This document shows, piece after piece, positions 35,521 to 63,603 of a DNA stretch of 64,000 nt. The number at the start of each line of letters is the position of its first letter. Position 1 is the first letter of the stretch. The notes below the pieces were generated by a model. The model did no database searches. It had not been told where the DNA came from and saw only the letters and a program-made list of their open reading frames with translations. This DNA is from Haliotis asinina. Its lineage: Eukaryota; Mollusca; Gastropoda; Lepetellida; Haliotidae. A program made the translations under genes and the position numbers. The stretch spans positions 35,232,249 to 35,296,248 of the forward strand of contig NC_090283.1 of assembly GCF_037392515.1 (NCBI RefSeq). The letters run 5' to 3'.

Positions 35521-36446
35521 TTTTGTATTGTTCTGGTTGTAGATATTATACTACGCCCGTGTATTGATGTTGGACTTGTTTCTTGATATGTTTCTGTGTT
35601 GGCAGTGTTTAGCAGTGTATGGCAGTGTATGGCAGAAACAAGCACGCCTACACGGCGATAAAGTCGGGCACACCCGATTTTCATGGACAAAAACAGTTCT
35701 TCTAGAGTTCACAACTTTCAAAAAACAAAACAACAAAACAAACAAGTACAATTGGACCAGCTGTGCGGATTACGTTTTTTAATGTCATCATTCCCAACAT
35801 AGAACAGTACCAAATCCTTGAACACAAACACCAAAAATCGTTGCCGCAGAATGTGTGTCTAAACAGACCTTGCTCAAATCTCAAATTTGAACAAGGTCAA
35901 AGGTAACTGAAGCCCGACACGTAAAACCAGCGATAAAAGACTTTTTTGAGAAAACAAAAAAAACCCTCTGGAACCGTGTTCCCTCAACGTATGCAACGGT
36001 ACCTATTCTACTGGAGGGTTTACAGTAGTGGACACGCATAGTACATTATCACAAAATCCACATCCTGCTCCAGAAGAATCCTTGATCCACTTCTGTCCAT
36101 GGAATGTCTTCTTGGCAGTCGTCCTGCCTCTGGGGGACTTCAGGGTCCGTTTCCGCCCCCAGGACGATGGTATCCCTGCTCCTAATAGCAAAGTGAATAC
36201 ATTTGACATCATTGGTACTTACTGTGTATTTAAATGGAAGTTATATACTTACACGTGAAAAAATCTCAAACAGGAAACTCAAGTTGTAATTTTCCAGCAG
36301 GTGTCATGGTAAACAAGGTTGCATTGCATTTTATGTTTTCTTCAGAAAAGTGATTGAAAGAAACAGTTGCTTGCGTAGGCGACGGTTCTACTAAAAAGGG
36401 CAAAGAACATTCTACATCATTCTTGCTTCCCACACAGATTATGACT
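35521..36446. other. Gene-free stretch
   Basis: The segment 36003-36215 has a 69-codon minus frame containing KWIKDSSGAGCGFCDN. Parts of it (GTCCTGCCTCT...CCCCAGGACGA...ATTTGACATCATTG) resemble 37569-37634, perhaps an old duplicate. No function is assigned. Confidence 0.45.
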
Positions 36447-36612
36447 GCGTGAGTGTACTTTTTACACTGCTTTTAGCAATATACCAGCTATATCACGGTG
36501 AGTTACAACAAATATACGCTTCACACGTTATTCCCATATGGGAAATCGAATTAGGGTTGTTTGGAGCGTCATGAGCGAACGCGTTAACCATTCGGTTATT
36601 CGCCGATCCCCA
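36447..36612 (-). mobile_element. tRNA-derived SINE (short family)
   Basis: Minus-strand copy with head GGGGATCGGCGAATAACCGA, box A TGGTTAACGCGTTCGCTC and tail TATTGCTAAAAGCAGTGTAA then CACTCACGC. Confidence 0.82.
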
Positions 36613-37224
36613 TAGATTTAAATACAAATATGTCGGGGCGTGAAAACAAAATTTAATCTAAACATTAAATTGAAATATTGAAATACTTTACCAGCAGTCA
36701 GCCAGTACACGGCCTCTCAAAGTGACCATCCGGGACTTGCTTTGCCTCGAGCTACCTACTGAAGGACGGAATGGTAGGTCAACACTAAGTTATGCCATCT
36801 ATAGATAGCATCGTACAGGGCATGCACGAAGGGGGCCCTATCTACACTACCACCTAAATCTACCAGTCAAGTGAAGTCAGCACTGGGCCTACTGGGGATG
36901 CTGAAAAGACTGGGGCCACAGAGTGTGCCACCCCTAAACAAGCTGGATTGCAGTAACAACCTCCTGACTGTACAATCAGTCCCTAACACCGAACCTACTC
37001 CATGTTCAGTCGGCGAGGGGCTACGCGGAGAGCGGACGTACTATGGAGCCACCATGAGACAAAAGCTCATCCCATCGGTACCTCGGAAAGCCAGTGTACT
37101 AAAGTCCAGGTGGAAGGGTTTAGAGGGACACAACACCAAATCCAGAATGTGCCAGGGTTCCTGCGTCTGAAAGAAATGAGTCATGCATAAGCATCTCGCG
37201 TATGTAGATTGGTTTAAGAACAAC
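36613..37224. other. GC-richer segment of unknown nature
   Basis: About 36712-37190 is less AT-rich than its surroundings and holds a 99-codon plus frame (contains LDCSNNLLTVQSVPNTEPTP). It reads like degraded coding or transcribed sequence, but no protein family or splice sites are recognised. Confidence 0.35.
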
Positions 37225-37372
37225 GAGTAAGTGTGGTTTTATGCCGCTTGGCAATATTCCAACGATGGGCCTCAGAAGTGGGCGTGAGCCATAGCATTTA
37301 AGTGGGGACTCGAACACTGGCACTGAACGTGGCGTGCCAACCCTTGAACAACTAGGCTACACTACCACTCCG
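37225..37372 (-). mobile_element. tRNA-derived SINE (short family)
   Basis: Minus-strand copy: head GTAGTGTAGCCTAGTTGTTC, box-B-like GTTCGAGTCCCC, tail GGAATATTGCCAAGCGGCAT. It is more diverged than the 32453 copy. Confidence 0.78.
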
Positions 37373-38202
37373 TTTACATGCAGACACCAGTATCAACCTT
37401 TCCCATCTATACCTAAATGGCTGTATACTATGAGAGAATGAGTGCGCACTGTATATTAAACAAACATTCATGAAGACGCATATTTTCTTCAAAATATATT
37501 TGGAAACACCTGCCTGTCTGTCCTCTGTCTGTCCTCTGTCTGTCCTCTGTCGTCAAGAATACTTGAAGTCGTCCTACCTCTACAGGATCTCAAGACTTTC
37601 TGTCCCCACGACGAATATTTGACATCATTGTGAGTCGGTGCTCAGACTCCATGCTCACTTCGGTCGTACACTTAAAGTGTGGAGCTGGAAACGACAAAGG
37701 GCAATCCAGCCACCTTACGCAACTTAATCCCAGTTGCCGAACACGAAACAAAGGGTTAAAGCTATTGAAAACACCTCAATCACAAGTGTTTGCACAGAGA
37801 CATGTTTTCTGGTTTAGCCTGAGCCAAGAAAGACCTCGTAATATTCTTTTTTTTTAAACAAAACGAAACAAAAACTTCTTCCATTAATTACAGTCATATT
37901 CATGTAAGACAATATGATTAAAACATAATCAACGGCTAATACAATACAGGTATGACGTTAATTACAAGTTAAACCCCAAGTGACGTAGGTGTATGGATCA
38001 TTCAATATAAATGAATTAAAACAAACGGCCGTCCGTGGGTGTGAATGTTGTAAACTGTGATGTGCCTATCACTGCTCATCGCATTTGTGACTCACTCGTG
38101 TTATTATGCAGTTACAGTCTGTTTGCCGTGAAAACGTACCGATGAATGTCTCTTTAAACCAAAAGTAAATTGAATAAAGCGATATTAAGATTGCAAATTC
38201 TT
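37373..38202. other. Gene-free stretch
   Basis: Contains a 12-bp tandem repeat (CTGTCTGTCCTC-type) at about 37513-37552. Nothing else is recognised. Confidence 0.5.
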
Positions 38203-38446
38203 ATAATTTTACCTTGCCAATTGAACATGTAATTCTCAGAATTTTATTCTACTTAGTATGAAAGTTGTTTAACAAACGATCGTAATTTCAAATCACTTGT
38301 GCTCTTGTTTCACTGATCTAACTGCTGCGCTTACCTCCTTGCAATACAAAACCAGTAATAACGATTTGAATCTATGATCGTTTGTTAAATAACTTTTATC
38401 CTAGCTTCTGAGACTTAAATTTTCAATTGGCAAGATAAAATTACGT
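38203..38446. repeat. Foldback (MITE-like) element
   Basis: Left arm 38203-38300 (AATTTTACCTTGCCAATTGA ... TTTAACAAACGATCGTAATTTC) is complementary with mismatches to right arm 38354-38446. The non-repeated centre is about 50 bp. The long imperfect hairpin has no coding potential. Confidence 0.78.
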
Positions 38447-38519
38447 GGATTCGAAATATTAATCTCACTATGTCTGGTTTACTTTTTGGGTAAAGTGAGA
38501 AGTCATCTCAACATCTGAC

Positions 38520-38745
38520 ACCACCATACATGTACATGAGACACCACCATCACATCCACCAATACATGGCGCACCACCAACGGCATTACGTGGATACACC
38601 ACAACATCCACCAATGCATGGGGCACCACCACCACATGCACCACTACATATAGACACCACAGCCAGCGACACAACATGGGACGCAACACAGCCACCAGTG
38701 ATTACGATACAACTACATCCACCACTACACCACTGGAACACTCAA
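38520..38745. repeat. Degenerate CAC/CCA-rich repeat
   Basis: Irregular repeats of ACACCACCA, CATCCACCAAT and CACCACTAC. The His/Pro-rich plus frame is a by-product. Confidence 0.7.
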
Positions 38746-40034
38746 ACCATATCTATTACTGTATGCATGTCATCATCAAGATATGGTGCTATGGTGGACA
38801 CTGAATTGTTTTAGCCCATCATGTTTAGTGGTGGGTTTGTTCATCCTTTCCTTGTGCAAATTAATTCTAAAGGTGTGATGCTACATGCATCCTAGCAAGA
38901 CAAAATAGGATAATACATTTAAATTTTGAATGAATTAAATCTCTCGATATGGAGATGAATCTGACATTAAAGGAATATGCATTTGAAACAATATTGACAC
39001 CTAGGTGATTTACAAAGTACATATGATATACTCCCAAGTTTGAGATATTCTAAAACCAACAACAATATAACTTTAAACACATGACACGTTTTATTGATAA
39101 CAGTACTTCTTTTTCATTTTTCATACGACGTTTCAGATCTAATTCTTGCTCCTAGTCAGCTATGTTTCCCAGATGATAACATGTTATATTTACTAGCCAA
39201 TGTTTAGAAGACCTCTTGGCTACATTCTTAGCTACATGTTCTTTTGCTGCATCAGCTGTCACGTAGATGCAAGTCATGGTATGGATGCATCTTTGTGTCA
39301 TCGTACATTGTAGGTTAAACATCTGTGGATTTAGATCTGGTTTTACATAATCGTAGATTGTACATGTGTTGCATCCAAATGATCGTAGATTGTAAATTTA
39401 TGGAGTAAATCTGGTTTTGAATAATCGTACTTTGCCTATGCGTGTATTAAGATCTGGTTGCAGACAATAGAACATATAAATTAATACATGTTTTATATAA
39501 TTGTATCAAATTCCGATTTATTTCCTTAAAAGTCAAAGATATTCTTGTGAAACTCAGATGTTTTAATGACCTTTCTTGTATCTTGTTTCTGGGAAGGGCA
39601 TATTCGGTAGACTGGATCAACAGCACAAAATGAGGACATAATACTTTAAAACTAACTGAACCTACACTAATTGCCAAAACGCTTGACTCACTCACTCACT
39701 CACCCTGCTATAATGGACGCTGGGATTTGATGGCAGTGTTGTATGCGTATACAATCTGGAACATTCTCCGACATTGTCTATACATATTATCCAAATGAAC
39801 TGTTCTTACGAAGTTTGTGGTATATTTCTACTCGGTTCTGAAAGAGCCCAATAGATTCTCACCAAGTTCTACTCGTTCTGTGTTTATGTAGGTCTCACAC
39901 AGGTCTTACTATGCCAACACTGTGTGCATTACGATATGACACGGTAGGGTATACAGACATGCGTTTTTAACATGATCTCCATTTGGGATATGGGACATAG
40001 CTGTCAACATGCTGAATGCTTATTTGCTGGAATT
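38746..40034. other. Gene-free stretch
   Basis: Contains GATCGTAGATTGTA-like motifs repeated irregularly near 39300-39440 and a short (CACT)n run at about 39687-39704. No gene is seen. Confidence 0.5.
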
Positions 40035-40260
40035 TTTATTGGAAGCAGAACAATTGGTAGAGCAAGAAAGGAGGAAACGAACAAAAACTGGTTGGGTGAG
40101 AAACTGGCTTTAACCTGTTAGGGGAACAGCTGTGGAACATTTCATCAGCTGACACAGTATCTCCGCCTTGATGATCATGAGGCCTACAATTTCTTGAGAA
40201 TCACCCCACTCAGATTTGATGAAATTCTTGAATGCATCACACCTTCATTTAATAAGATGT
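40035..40260 (+). mobile_element. PIF/Harbinger transposase N-terminal fragment
   Basis: Plus-strand translation gives KRTKTGWVRNWL and, in a shifted frame, AYNFLRITPLRFDEILECI. These match the start of HARBI1-type transposases (the W-V-R-x-W-L and F-L-R-x-x-x-x-x-F-D-E-L-L pattern). The frame is broken and the DDE core was not found downstream. Confidence 0.7.
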
Positions 40261-41509
40261 CTTTCTTGGTCCACCCTCATTTTTTCTGTGGAGACATGGT
40301 GGCGTCGATGTTTCCATCTTGAAACTGATGACGGAAATAGAATGGGCTGGGTACTTACAGAAATCAAATCAGGACATGTCTGCTATTACCACTGCACACG
40401 CTAGAATCAGAGTGTGAATGTAGTGCAAACGGGAAGAGGTGTCTGAATACGAGCTGGTTGAGTTAAGAAAGAGTTAGAGCTGGGTAGTGCATGTTAAGAA
40501 AGTGGTAGGTCTAATCCAGAACGGATATAAACTGACTACAGACGGGTTTGAACTGCTTGAAAACGTTGTTCACGTGGGGTGAAGGCGCATTTCTTCCCTG
40601 TTTATACGTAATACCAGCTGTCTGAGGATTGGGCACAGATGAGATAGACATACTGACAGCTATTTATGATCAGACGATCATTGTAATTTATATAATCATT
40701 ACACGTTCTATCCCGTTCAATCACTTTTTACAGTTATTGTTAAGACACGTCACGACGTCCTGAGAACTACAAATGTACCTTGGTGTGACCCGGGCCTACC
40801 AACAGGTAGCATGGCCGGACCAACAGAACTCCATCGTTCGTTCGTAGTTGCGACAAGACTAGACTTGTTGAGGGGACCGCTGATCCCAATGTCTTGGTAG
40901 TACTGTGTTTTTACCAACAATCTTGACTTCTAGTGCCGTTAACGATCACCTTTGAATAGCCCCCCTACTTCGACCGACTCTTGCCTGGCATAATTGTCCC
41001 AAACAGCATCAGCTCTAATGCAGTCAGTTCTATTCCAAATTTACATCAATGCATCAGCCAAATCTCCAAATTTTGAAGCAGTTCCCTCTCTGCACATTTG
41101 CAATTTTACCATGCCATTAACTGTATGAAGAGCCAGCATTCTCTCCTCTGCTAGTAGGCAATGAAGGGCCAAACACTCCCCTTTGAAGTTCCTCTTACAA
41201 ACCACATTTGATGTTTTTTCTTGATGTTCCATCTGAATGAGCCATTGTAAAAGGAACACTAGAAATGTCAATGTGCTAATCAGGATTGATGGGAAAATCC
41301 ATTCAATCCAAATGAATGACGTTTCATGTCTGTATCTTATGAACATTGCAAGTGGAGTTGTCCCAAGGGATATAATTCACAGCTTCGTGCATGTTGAACA
41401 GAGCAAAAGGATTAATATCATATGTAGTCAGCGGAACTCTTCCAAGACAAACTTTCCTAGAAGTCGATAAAGCCCAGGGATGAGAAGCTCCACACAACAA
41501 ATGGGTCTA
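40261..41509. other. Gene-free stretch
   Basis: A 101-codon minus frame at 41041-41346 (contains ALHCLLAEERMLALHTVNG) may be transposon-derived and linked to the element at 41510, but it is not identified. Confidence 0.4.
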
Positions 41510-43127
41510 AATGTTCACGAAACACGTCTTTACATCTTGTGGACAGCTTTCTAATGCAACTTATGTACCAAATAATCTAATAATGCTTGTAGATGAAGTA
41601 TTGACAAAAACTCCCACCAACATCCAGCAGTCTAAAACGTCTTATTGAGCGAGTTAACCACAATGTGCATGTGTGGATACAACTAATCATGAAGATTCCT
41701 TCACCAGTTGGCCCTGGTTGGAGCATTTGTGATGGTCAGCTTATCCCTTTTCTGATGTCGAGAGATCCTGCTCCCCGTGGATTGGTTGAACTGACGCCGA
41801 GTATATGCAAAAGGTCAGCATGCCAGCAGAGAGATCTATGCCAATGCAGATGAACTGATTTATCGTGCACAGAGACATGTCTTTTTGTATGGCAGGTGGA
41901 ACAACTTTGGCTTGTAGATGACTCCAATTCTGACATGATGTAATTTATTATATGAAAGAAAGTGAAGAGAAGAGTTAATTGTAAGCTTCTGAATGTATCA
42001 AATGCGATTAAGAGTTATCCGACAGACCACACTGAATAGCTACAAGAAGGCCGAACTTATCATTTCTCAATCAAGGGAGCCCTATCAACATTAAAAGAGT
42101 GTTATATTAATACGCTTGTGCATAGTTACCCGTAAAAACATTATAGGGGGAAGCTGTACCCTGCTTCCCTGACCCTGTACAGCCAAAGCTTAGACGCAGT
42201 TATCGGCCTTAAAGCATAGTTTTCTAACACTTTGCATGATGTTATTTCATCAACTATTTTAGGCAAATGACGCTTTCATAAACCATACCATTGAAATTTT
42301 GTTCTTTTTCGATACTGTATAAAATATTTGACATCAAATGAATTGTTTGTTTACATATCAGTACAAACTTTGTCCTCTGCTATTCATCAGTAGTAAAACT
42401 ACAATGCCGGCCATCTTGGCAGCCATTTTGAATTCTGGGTAATATGAAATAATTCCATATAACCTGCTGTCACTCTAGAAGCAAACAGGAAACAAAAACA
42501 ACTCATTCTAGTTGCAAGAATAATGTAAACTTTCAATAAATAAATCACCACCACACATCTCCATGAAAAGTCGGAGAATCGCTAATTATATATAAAATCC
42601 CCTGTCTCAAAGGATAAGCTGTAAAACATTATATTACCACGACATGACCATACAAAATTACTTCTTTTGTGCCCAAGCCACCACTCTAGAAGAGACAAGT
42701 GTAAAAGAAACATCAAAAGTGTCAACACTGGATGTAAATGGACACATTCGGTGTTAATGTTTGTGTAAATTTAACTGCCGAGAAGGCAACACACGACAAT
42801 TCAAGATGGCGGGCAAAATGGCGGCCATTTTGATTATTTTCAAAAGCAAAAATATGTAAAACAAATTATACATCCTATACCAATAAACAAAAGTCAAAAT
42901 GAAAGTGATCAGATTAATAGTAGTAAAACTATCCATGATTAACTTTGAGATGTTGTCGGGCAGCAAACCAAATGTCATGAAAATGCTTACATACCACCCT
43001 CACATAAAATGGCCTATGAAAAAAAACACTGATACCGCAATCTGAGAGTATTACAGGCCTTTTCATGAGCTCAAACATCATACAAACTGAAAACAGTGAC
43101 AAACCAAATCAGTACTTGGGAGGCTAC
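41510..43127 (+). mobile_element. Unknown transposon family, copy 2 (inverted partner of 34016-35520)
   Basis: The coding part near 41660-41860 reads PSPVGPGWSICDGQLIPFL then KRSACQQRDLCQCR, a Cys-rich C terminus like those of transposon proteins in molluscs. About 1.2 kb of AT-rich tail follows, including two palindromic GGCGGCCATTTTG / GGCAGCCATTTTG patches. It ends GGGAGGCTACG. No terminal inverted repeat was found within a single copy. The class is uncertain. Confidence 0.72.
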
Positions 43128-45051
43128 GAAATCCTATTTCTAGGCCCCTTTTGAAATTCTCCTGGACTATTGGGAAAGTCGCTTACCAAAGGTGATGTCA
43201 TATGAACGTCAGTATTATTCTACACATTTGGTTACGTGGAGTTAAGCACTTTTCGTATTTTCTACACACTTGCTCACGTGCTCAATATCATCTTTTGGGA
43301 CGAGACAGAATACAAATTCAGTTGACACCAGCTAATCTGAAGGGGTACGTCACGTTTGTGTATCTTTGAAAATACATGGCATATATCATGTCAACGATTA
43401 TATTGAGAGTCTTACCTTTAATGTGGGAAAAATTAGTGGATGTTTTCAAACGCTAACATTAACTAGACGTAACTGTAAAATTCTGTCTGTTCCGTATAGC
43501 AGATATATGATCGACCCTGAAGTGTACACTCACATTGTAATGACTATTGTGTACTAATGCTGTGTGAATTAGGCGAACAGTATATTGTAGTGTGTAAATT
43601 CTATTATAGTTTAACTAGAATTTTGTGTAAATATATACAGTCTTAGAAATACTGTAAAATATGTGATTCTTTGTAACACATATTCCATCGAATAAGTATT
43701 GCAACACTCAAAATGATAGTATTTACTTTTATGCAAAAAGTGGTCATGACACACTGCCAAAGCATGGCTGTATTTGGTGTATTCTCTTTATACCTGCACT
43801 TTAATTGGCTACAAGCACATGTGGATTAATTCATAGTCCAGTGCTTCCCGTGTGTTCGAGTAAGTGGAGTTCAATTACCAACAAATTAACTCACTTGTCA
43901 TACTGGACAGCACTGAACACAGTTCATAATGATTATTGAACCAGGGATAATCTACAACAATATATAGTCTCCCTGTGATTGAACTAAGTCATTGAAAGTA
44001 TTCAAAAATGACATGAGGCATGTGGGTCATAATACAGCCTTTCAGTTTATGACAAGTCATTCTACAATGGCAGGGGTTCAATTCCTGGGGTGGTCAGAAT
44101 TTAGTATTCAATGGTTATAGATTTAGAGTGAAATCAAGAGGAAATCAAGCTGGACATGTAAGAAAGGTTGTCCTGAAAACAAACTGCCAAAACCTTGTCA
44201 CAACCCTACCACCAGACATCAACCTACCTGACATCTAGTATAAGCAAACAACTAGAGACAGCTTCCTTCTGCACTAAATAAGTTGATGATCTGGTGGAAT
44301 TGTGAATGTCTTTATATATTCATGTACTTTATGATATTTGCAATGACATTTCATTTTCACCATATTTGGCAAATAATTCAAATTCATATATTTGTCGAAT
44401 ATATGCGCAAAATTGTGTATTTGCTGATGCTTCATGCAATATTAGTAAAATTAAAAACATCACCATATTTGTCAAATGATTTATATTTGTGTATTCATTG
44501 CAGCTGTGGGTACTTTAAATGCAATAACAAAATGTGATAAACTTAACTGTCTCCCCATATTTCCTGGTATACTTGCATTTCTAATCCTAGCCATAAACTC
44601 AATTCCTATTGTTCTAAGCATTAGTACAGTCCAGTGATTTTAATCCCTAAACCTGCAGGCAAAGAGAGAACATCCCTTTATTGACACATATCCACTTTAG
44701 TTAAGTAGACTATAACCAGAAATACAGTGACCTGTAGCTCTTTACCCTTTACACCACCATTCTCAGCAGTGGCAAATGACAGCAAAACAATAGAATAGAG
44801 TGACCTGATCTAATTTGGTTCAGATAAACATATGGTTGACTTCGTGTGAAATGTCCACCATTCTGTTGAATGAGTCACCGAGGCTGATCTATTGTACACT
44901 CAGCCATGTCACAACCACCCAACTGTTATTTTTGCAACATAATATTCGTAACTTAATTTCTATACACATAAAAACATAAGCATGGGAAAAGAATAACATG
45001 TTTTAATGGAGGCATGAATGAATATTCTGCATCAGTCAGCACATAGTATCA
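43128..45051. other. Gene-free stretch
   Basis: No exon or known repeat is recognised. Confidence 0.5.
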
Positions 45052-45193
45052 TCATCTCTCTTTACACAGCAACTGGGTTTCTGTACAGTCAGTATCTACA
45101 TGTCCTGCCAGCCACACTGCAAGGTGGTGCTGGATTAAGTGATCCACAATAGGCTGGAGGCTAGTCAGGGTGTCCTTTATAGAAGTCAGGAGC
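45052..45193 (-). CDS. Exon-like segment, possible terminal exon of an unknown gene
   Basis: On the minus strand an acceptor-like TTACCATTCCCAG is followed by an open frame of 46 codons and a stop: LLTSIKDTLTSLQPIVDHLI, QHHLAVWLAGHVDTDCTETQ. The composition is clearly protein-like, with helical, Leu-spaced sequence. In this frame the exon would enter after two bases of a codon. The family is not recognised. It lies 2.5 kb downstream of the SUCLA2 stop on the same strand. Confidence 0.3.
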
Positions 45194-46028
45194 CTGGGAA
45201 TGGTAAACAATTGCAAAAAAGATATTTATCAATTTATGAATAGTACATTTTTCATTGTTTCTTGAGCATCATTATCTGAACATGCTTTTTTCATTATCCA
45301 CTATAACTGTCCTAGAAATATAATGCGGGAAGAACAGAGTGCCTGCCCTGGACATAACTTTACATGTTATACTGGGTTTGCTATTATACACTCTGAAATT
45401 GTCTTGAAGTTCTGAATCAACAATGAGTCTTGTTTCAAGCAAACAAGTTTTATGCTTAACATGTATATTACAGGAAATCTTTTAAAAAAAATACCCTGAC
45501 ACAAACAGAAAACCTTAGAAGAGTTTCATATTATTTGTTTTCTCTTTTTTGTCTGTCTTAAATAGATGCTGGTTGAGAAAGCTGAGTCTGGGTACTTTCT
45601 CCCCTTCACATATCTTTTTCGTCAAGTCAGAGTTTCGGTTACCCATTCCAGCATTGTTTCACACACAACACTTGTAACTGCTTCACCTGATAGTTTAGTT
45701 GTTAGGTGTGGACAAACAAGAATAAGTGTGTTATTAACTTGTAGCAGGGAAAAGAATAGGTTGGTGGGTTGTTAATACAAATCCATGCAATGCTGATAGT
45801 TTCGATGACACAATCAGGTGTCCTACCCCTGTGTTAGTGATGTGCACAATTAGTCAACAATTATATTTCCTTCACCAGCTCCACCAACCAGCTCCACCAT
45901 CCAGGGAGATGTTATTAGATGTGAAAAACAACAACAATATGGTTTAGAAGACTATTTCACTCAGCTAGGCATGCCATGCAAAGTGGAAATAGAAGTTCAG
46001 TACACAGAGAGGAACAAATATTACTCAC

Positions 46029-46120
46029 AGGTAGAACTATTTCATACATGCTGATCATGTCCGTACACTGGCAAAGGTCAATCTTGTTGACAAAGGTACG
46101 GGCATGCCTTACATACATGG
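46029..46120 (-). CDS. Exon-like segment of unknown gene
   Basis: A minus-strand segment bounded by TTTTCACTTAG and GTGAGT. It reads MYVRHARTFVNKIDLCQCTD then MISMYEIVLP, 30 codons plus two leading bases. The protein-like frame and both splice signals suggest a real exon. Its end phase does not match the entry phase of 45193, so another exon would be needed between them, or the two are unrelated. Confidence 0.3.
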
Positions 46121-47747
46121 CTAAGTGAAAACCATGACAACACCCTGTTCATGATAGTTGTACCAAGCAAAGTTTGTGCAAGATGGCAAAACAATAACTC
46201 TCTGTGACAGGCATGTGAAAAAAATTCATCCCATAATTTTATTCAGCATGCTTTAAATTCCTATTTCTGCTTCATCAGTTTGCATTTAAAACAGTCACTG
46301 TAGCGTTGAGATGCAATATGGTGGAAATACAGTGGAATCTGTACAACACAAATCTTGTTGAAAGAATGACCACATTTACTAAATACAATTTTTCAAGTAA
46401 AATCTGTCTCATGCAGACTGAAACAAAGGTTCACTTGAAGTTTTGGCATGTCCAGTAAGATGTTCTCTTCAATAACAATGTGATCACGACAAAGATTGAA
46501 AGCTAAAGCATCAGTACCATAGCAGTATCATAGCTAATATCACCAACTGCAAAATAAGTTGACCTAAAAGTTGCATGGGTCAAAAGGGTTTATTCAGAAA
46601 TTCAGTTACATAACTATCAAACAATTTAAACAATTACACATGAAAAGAATTGAAACTAAATGTGACCAACAAGATTAACTTTACAATGTTATCATTGCAT
46701 TGACTTTCTACACAAACATACTTTAGACAGATTCCACTGAAGTCATCTCAACCTACCCATACTAAGATGAACATTCTTCTCTCTTATTACTGTGACAAAT
46801 GTGATATAAATAGCACTAACTGGAGACACCATATTATGCTCACATATCACTGTAATCTCGGGTATGAGAAAAAAAACAAACTGTGAACAGAGCACTCAGT
46901 GAGGTGTTCGTCATAGCTCTCCAGGGTCAATGATGTGTGAAGAAAACAGTGAGTGACCAATACACTATTACTACATTCTAAACACTGGATGAAAATAGGA
47001 GGCCAAAGTCTAAACAGAGTCAGGGTATATTCCTGGTCAGTCACTTGATGTTGTTCTGGAGGACATTATGTTATCAAAGAGAGTATATGAAAGTTGTTAT
47101 ATCCTAGCCTTTGCAACTAGAATTTTTGAACAATATATCAAGGCCTGCAGCTGGTAATCTACATACACCCCAAGACAGTTCCCAGTGACCAGTCAGTGTA
47201 GAAGGCCAGGGACAGTAAGAGGCAGACTGACAAGGAATACATCTAATCTGAGAGAGAAGAGGGTGATCTGTGGCAGGGACGTGGTTAGACTGCCTTGGTG
47301 TTCACCTACACTGGCAGCAGTATAGTCAACCCACCAGCAAACTTACCCAAGCTCTGCTACAACCTGAAATAACCAACACTAGAGTGTCACTCCACGCAGA
47401 CATACAACACTGTAAACACATAAATTGCCTCATGTGCCTGTTCTCACTGACCACACAGGCCACATCTGTCTCACACCACCAATTAATGCTGACACAGCTA
47501 CACAAACATCTTTAATTTTCAGCATCAAACAGAGTTCTTTTTTTAAATCTATACATTACATCTGTTGCCCTGAATGCCTGTCTACAGCCTTGCCTCACAT
47601 GTCATGATCGACCACTTCTGTCAGAGAGAGATAACAGTTACCAACAGTCATCCATACTGGAAGTCTGGTGTGTGCGGTTTTATCTACAGTCTCTTCAAAT
47701 AAACAACTTTCAGAACATTTCATGGATTATATATTACTGAGGATTAT
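46121..47747 (-). other. SUCLA2 downstream region, possible 3' UTR
   Basis: AT-rich sequence after the SUCLA2 stop. An AATAAA on the minus strand lies at about 46586-46591. No further coding sequence is recognised. Confidence 0.4.
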
Positions 47748-62831
<15,084 letters not shown>

Positions 62832-63603
62832 CTGTAACATACATATGAAACTGCTGACTGGGTTTAGTGTACTATCCCAGCATACAGAGAGTAGAGTCAT
62901 CAGAACAAGGCATGTGCACTGATAGAATATAAAATGTAATAGAATATAACATGTAAAAAATAAAAGGTTATGAGTTTATTACCCATAATAATTTAGAAAC
63001 TGCAACTGTAATTAGTTGTAGACTAAACAGATAAAGTAAATACAATCAGATGCTAAACATGGGCATTTTTTAAATGTTACATTACATGATAATTACAATT
63101 TCTGTTGTGTGTTCAAAAATTGAAAGGTCAAAACAAGAATTTACATATTTCTAGCATTTTCATTTTCAAAGGAAAGCAATGTGAAGTTAATACAGGAAAA
63201 CAGCAGAAACACTGTAAAAATTAGCACTGCCCTCAGAGTCACTCTCACTCAGTATATAAGCTACCCTGGACATTTCCGAAAGGAAAATTCAGTGTAACAA
63301 CAACAACAATCTAAAAAATTTAAAACTTTAAAATCTAAATTGTATACATCATCAGGCAACTTAGTTTCTGGCCTCTCTTGAACCCTTCGCATGAACACAT
63401 ACAACTGCTCTTATTTCTGGACAGCCTGAAAGCCTCCTGAGAAATAGGCAGCATGCTCTCCAGTTGGTCACGAGACTCTCATCTTAAAGTAATTGTATTC
63501 TGTAAAGCGTAGTTGGTCGGATGGGAATCCATAGGATTACAGATTACAGATAGGATAAGTATTATAAATTTACAATTAATCATTAAAATTTTCAGATTTT
63601 TAA
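62832..63603 (-). other. SUCLA2 intron
   Basis: No recognised feature. Confidence 0.5.

Noticed and set aside
38530-38814. His/Pro-rich 94-codon ORF
   Set aside because: It reflects the degenerate CAC-rich repeat and has no supporting signals.
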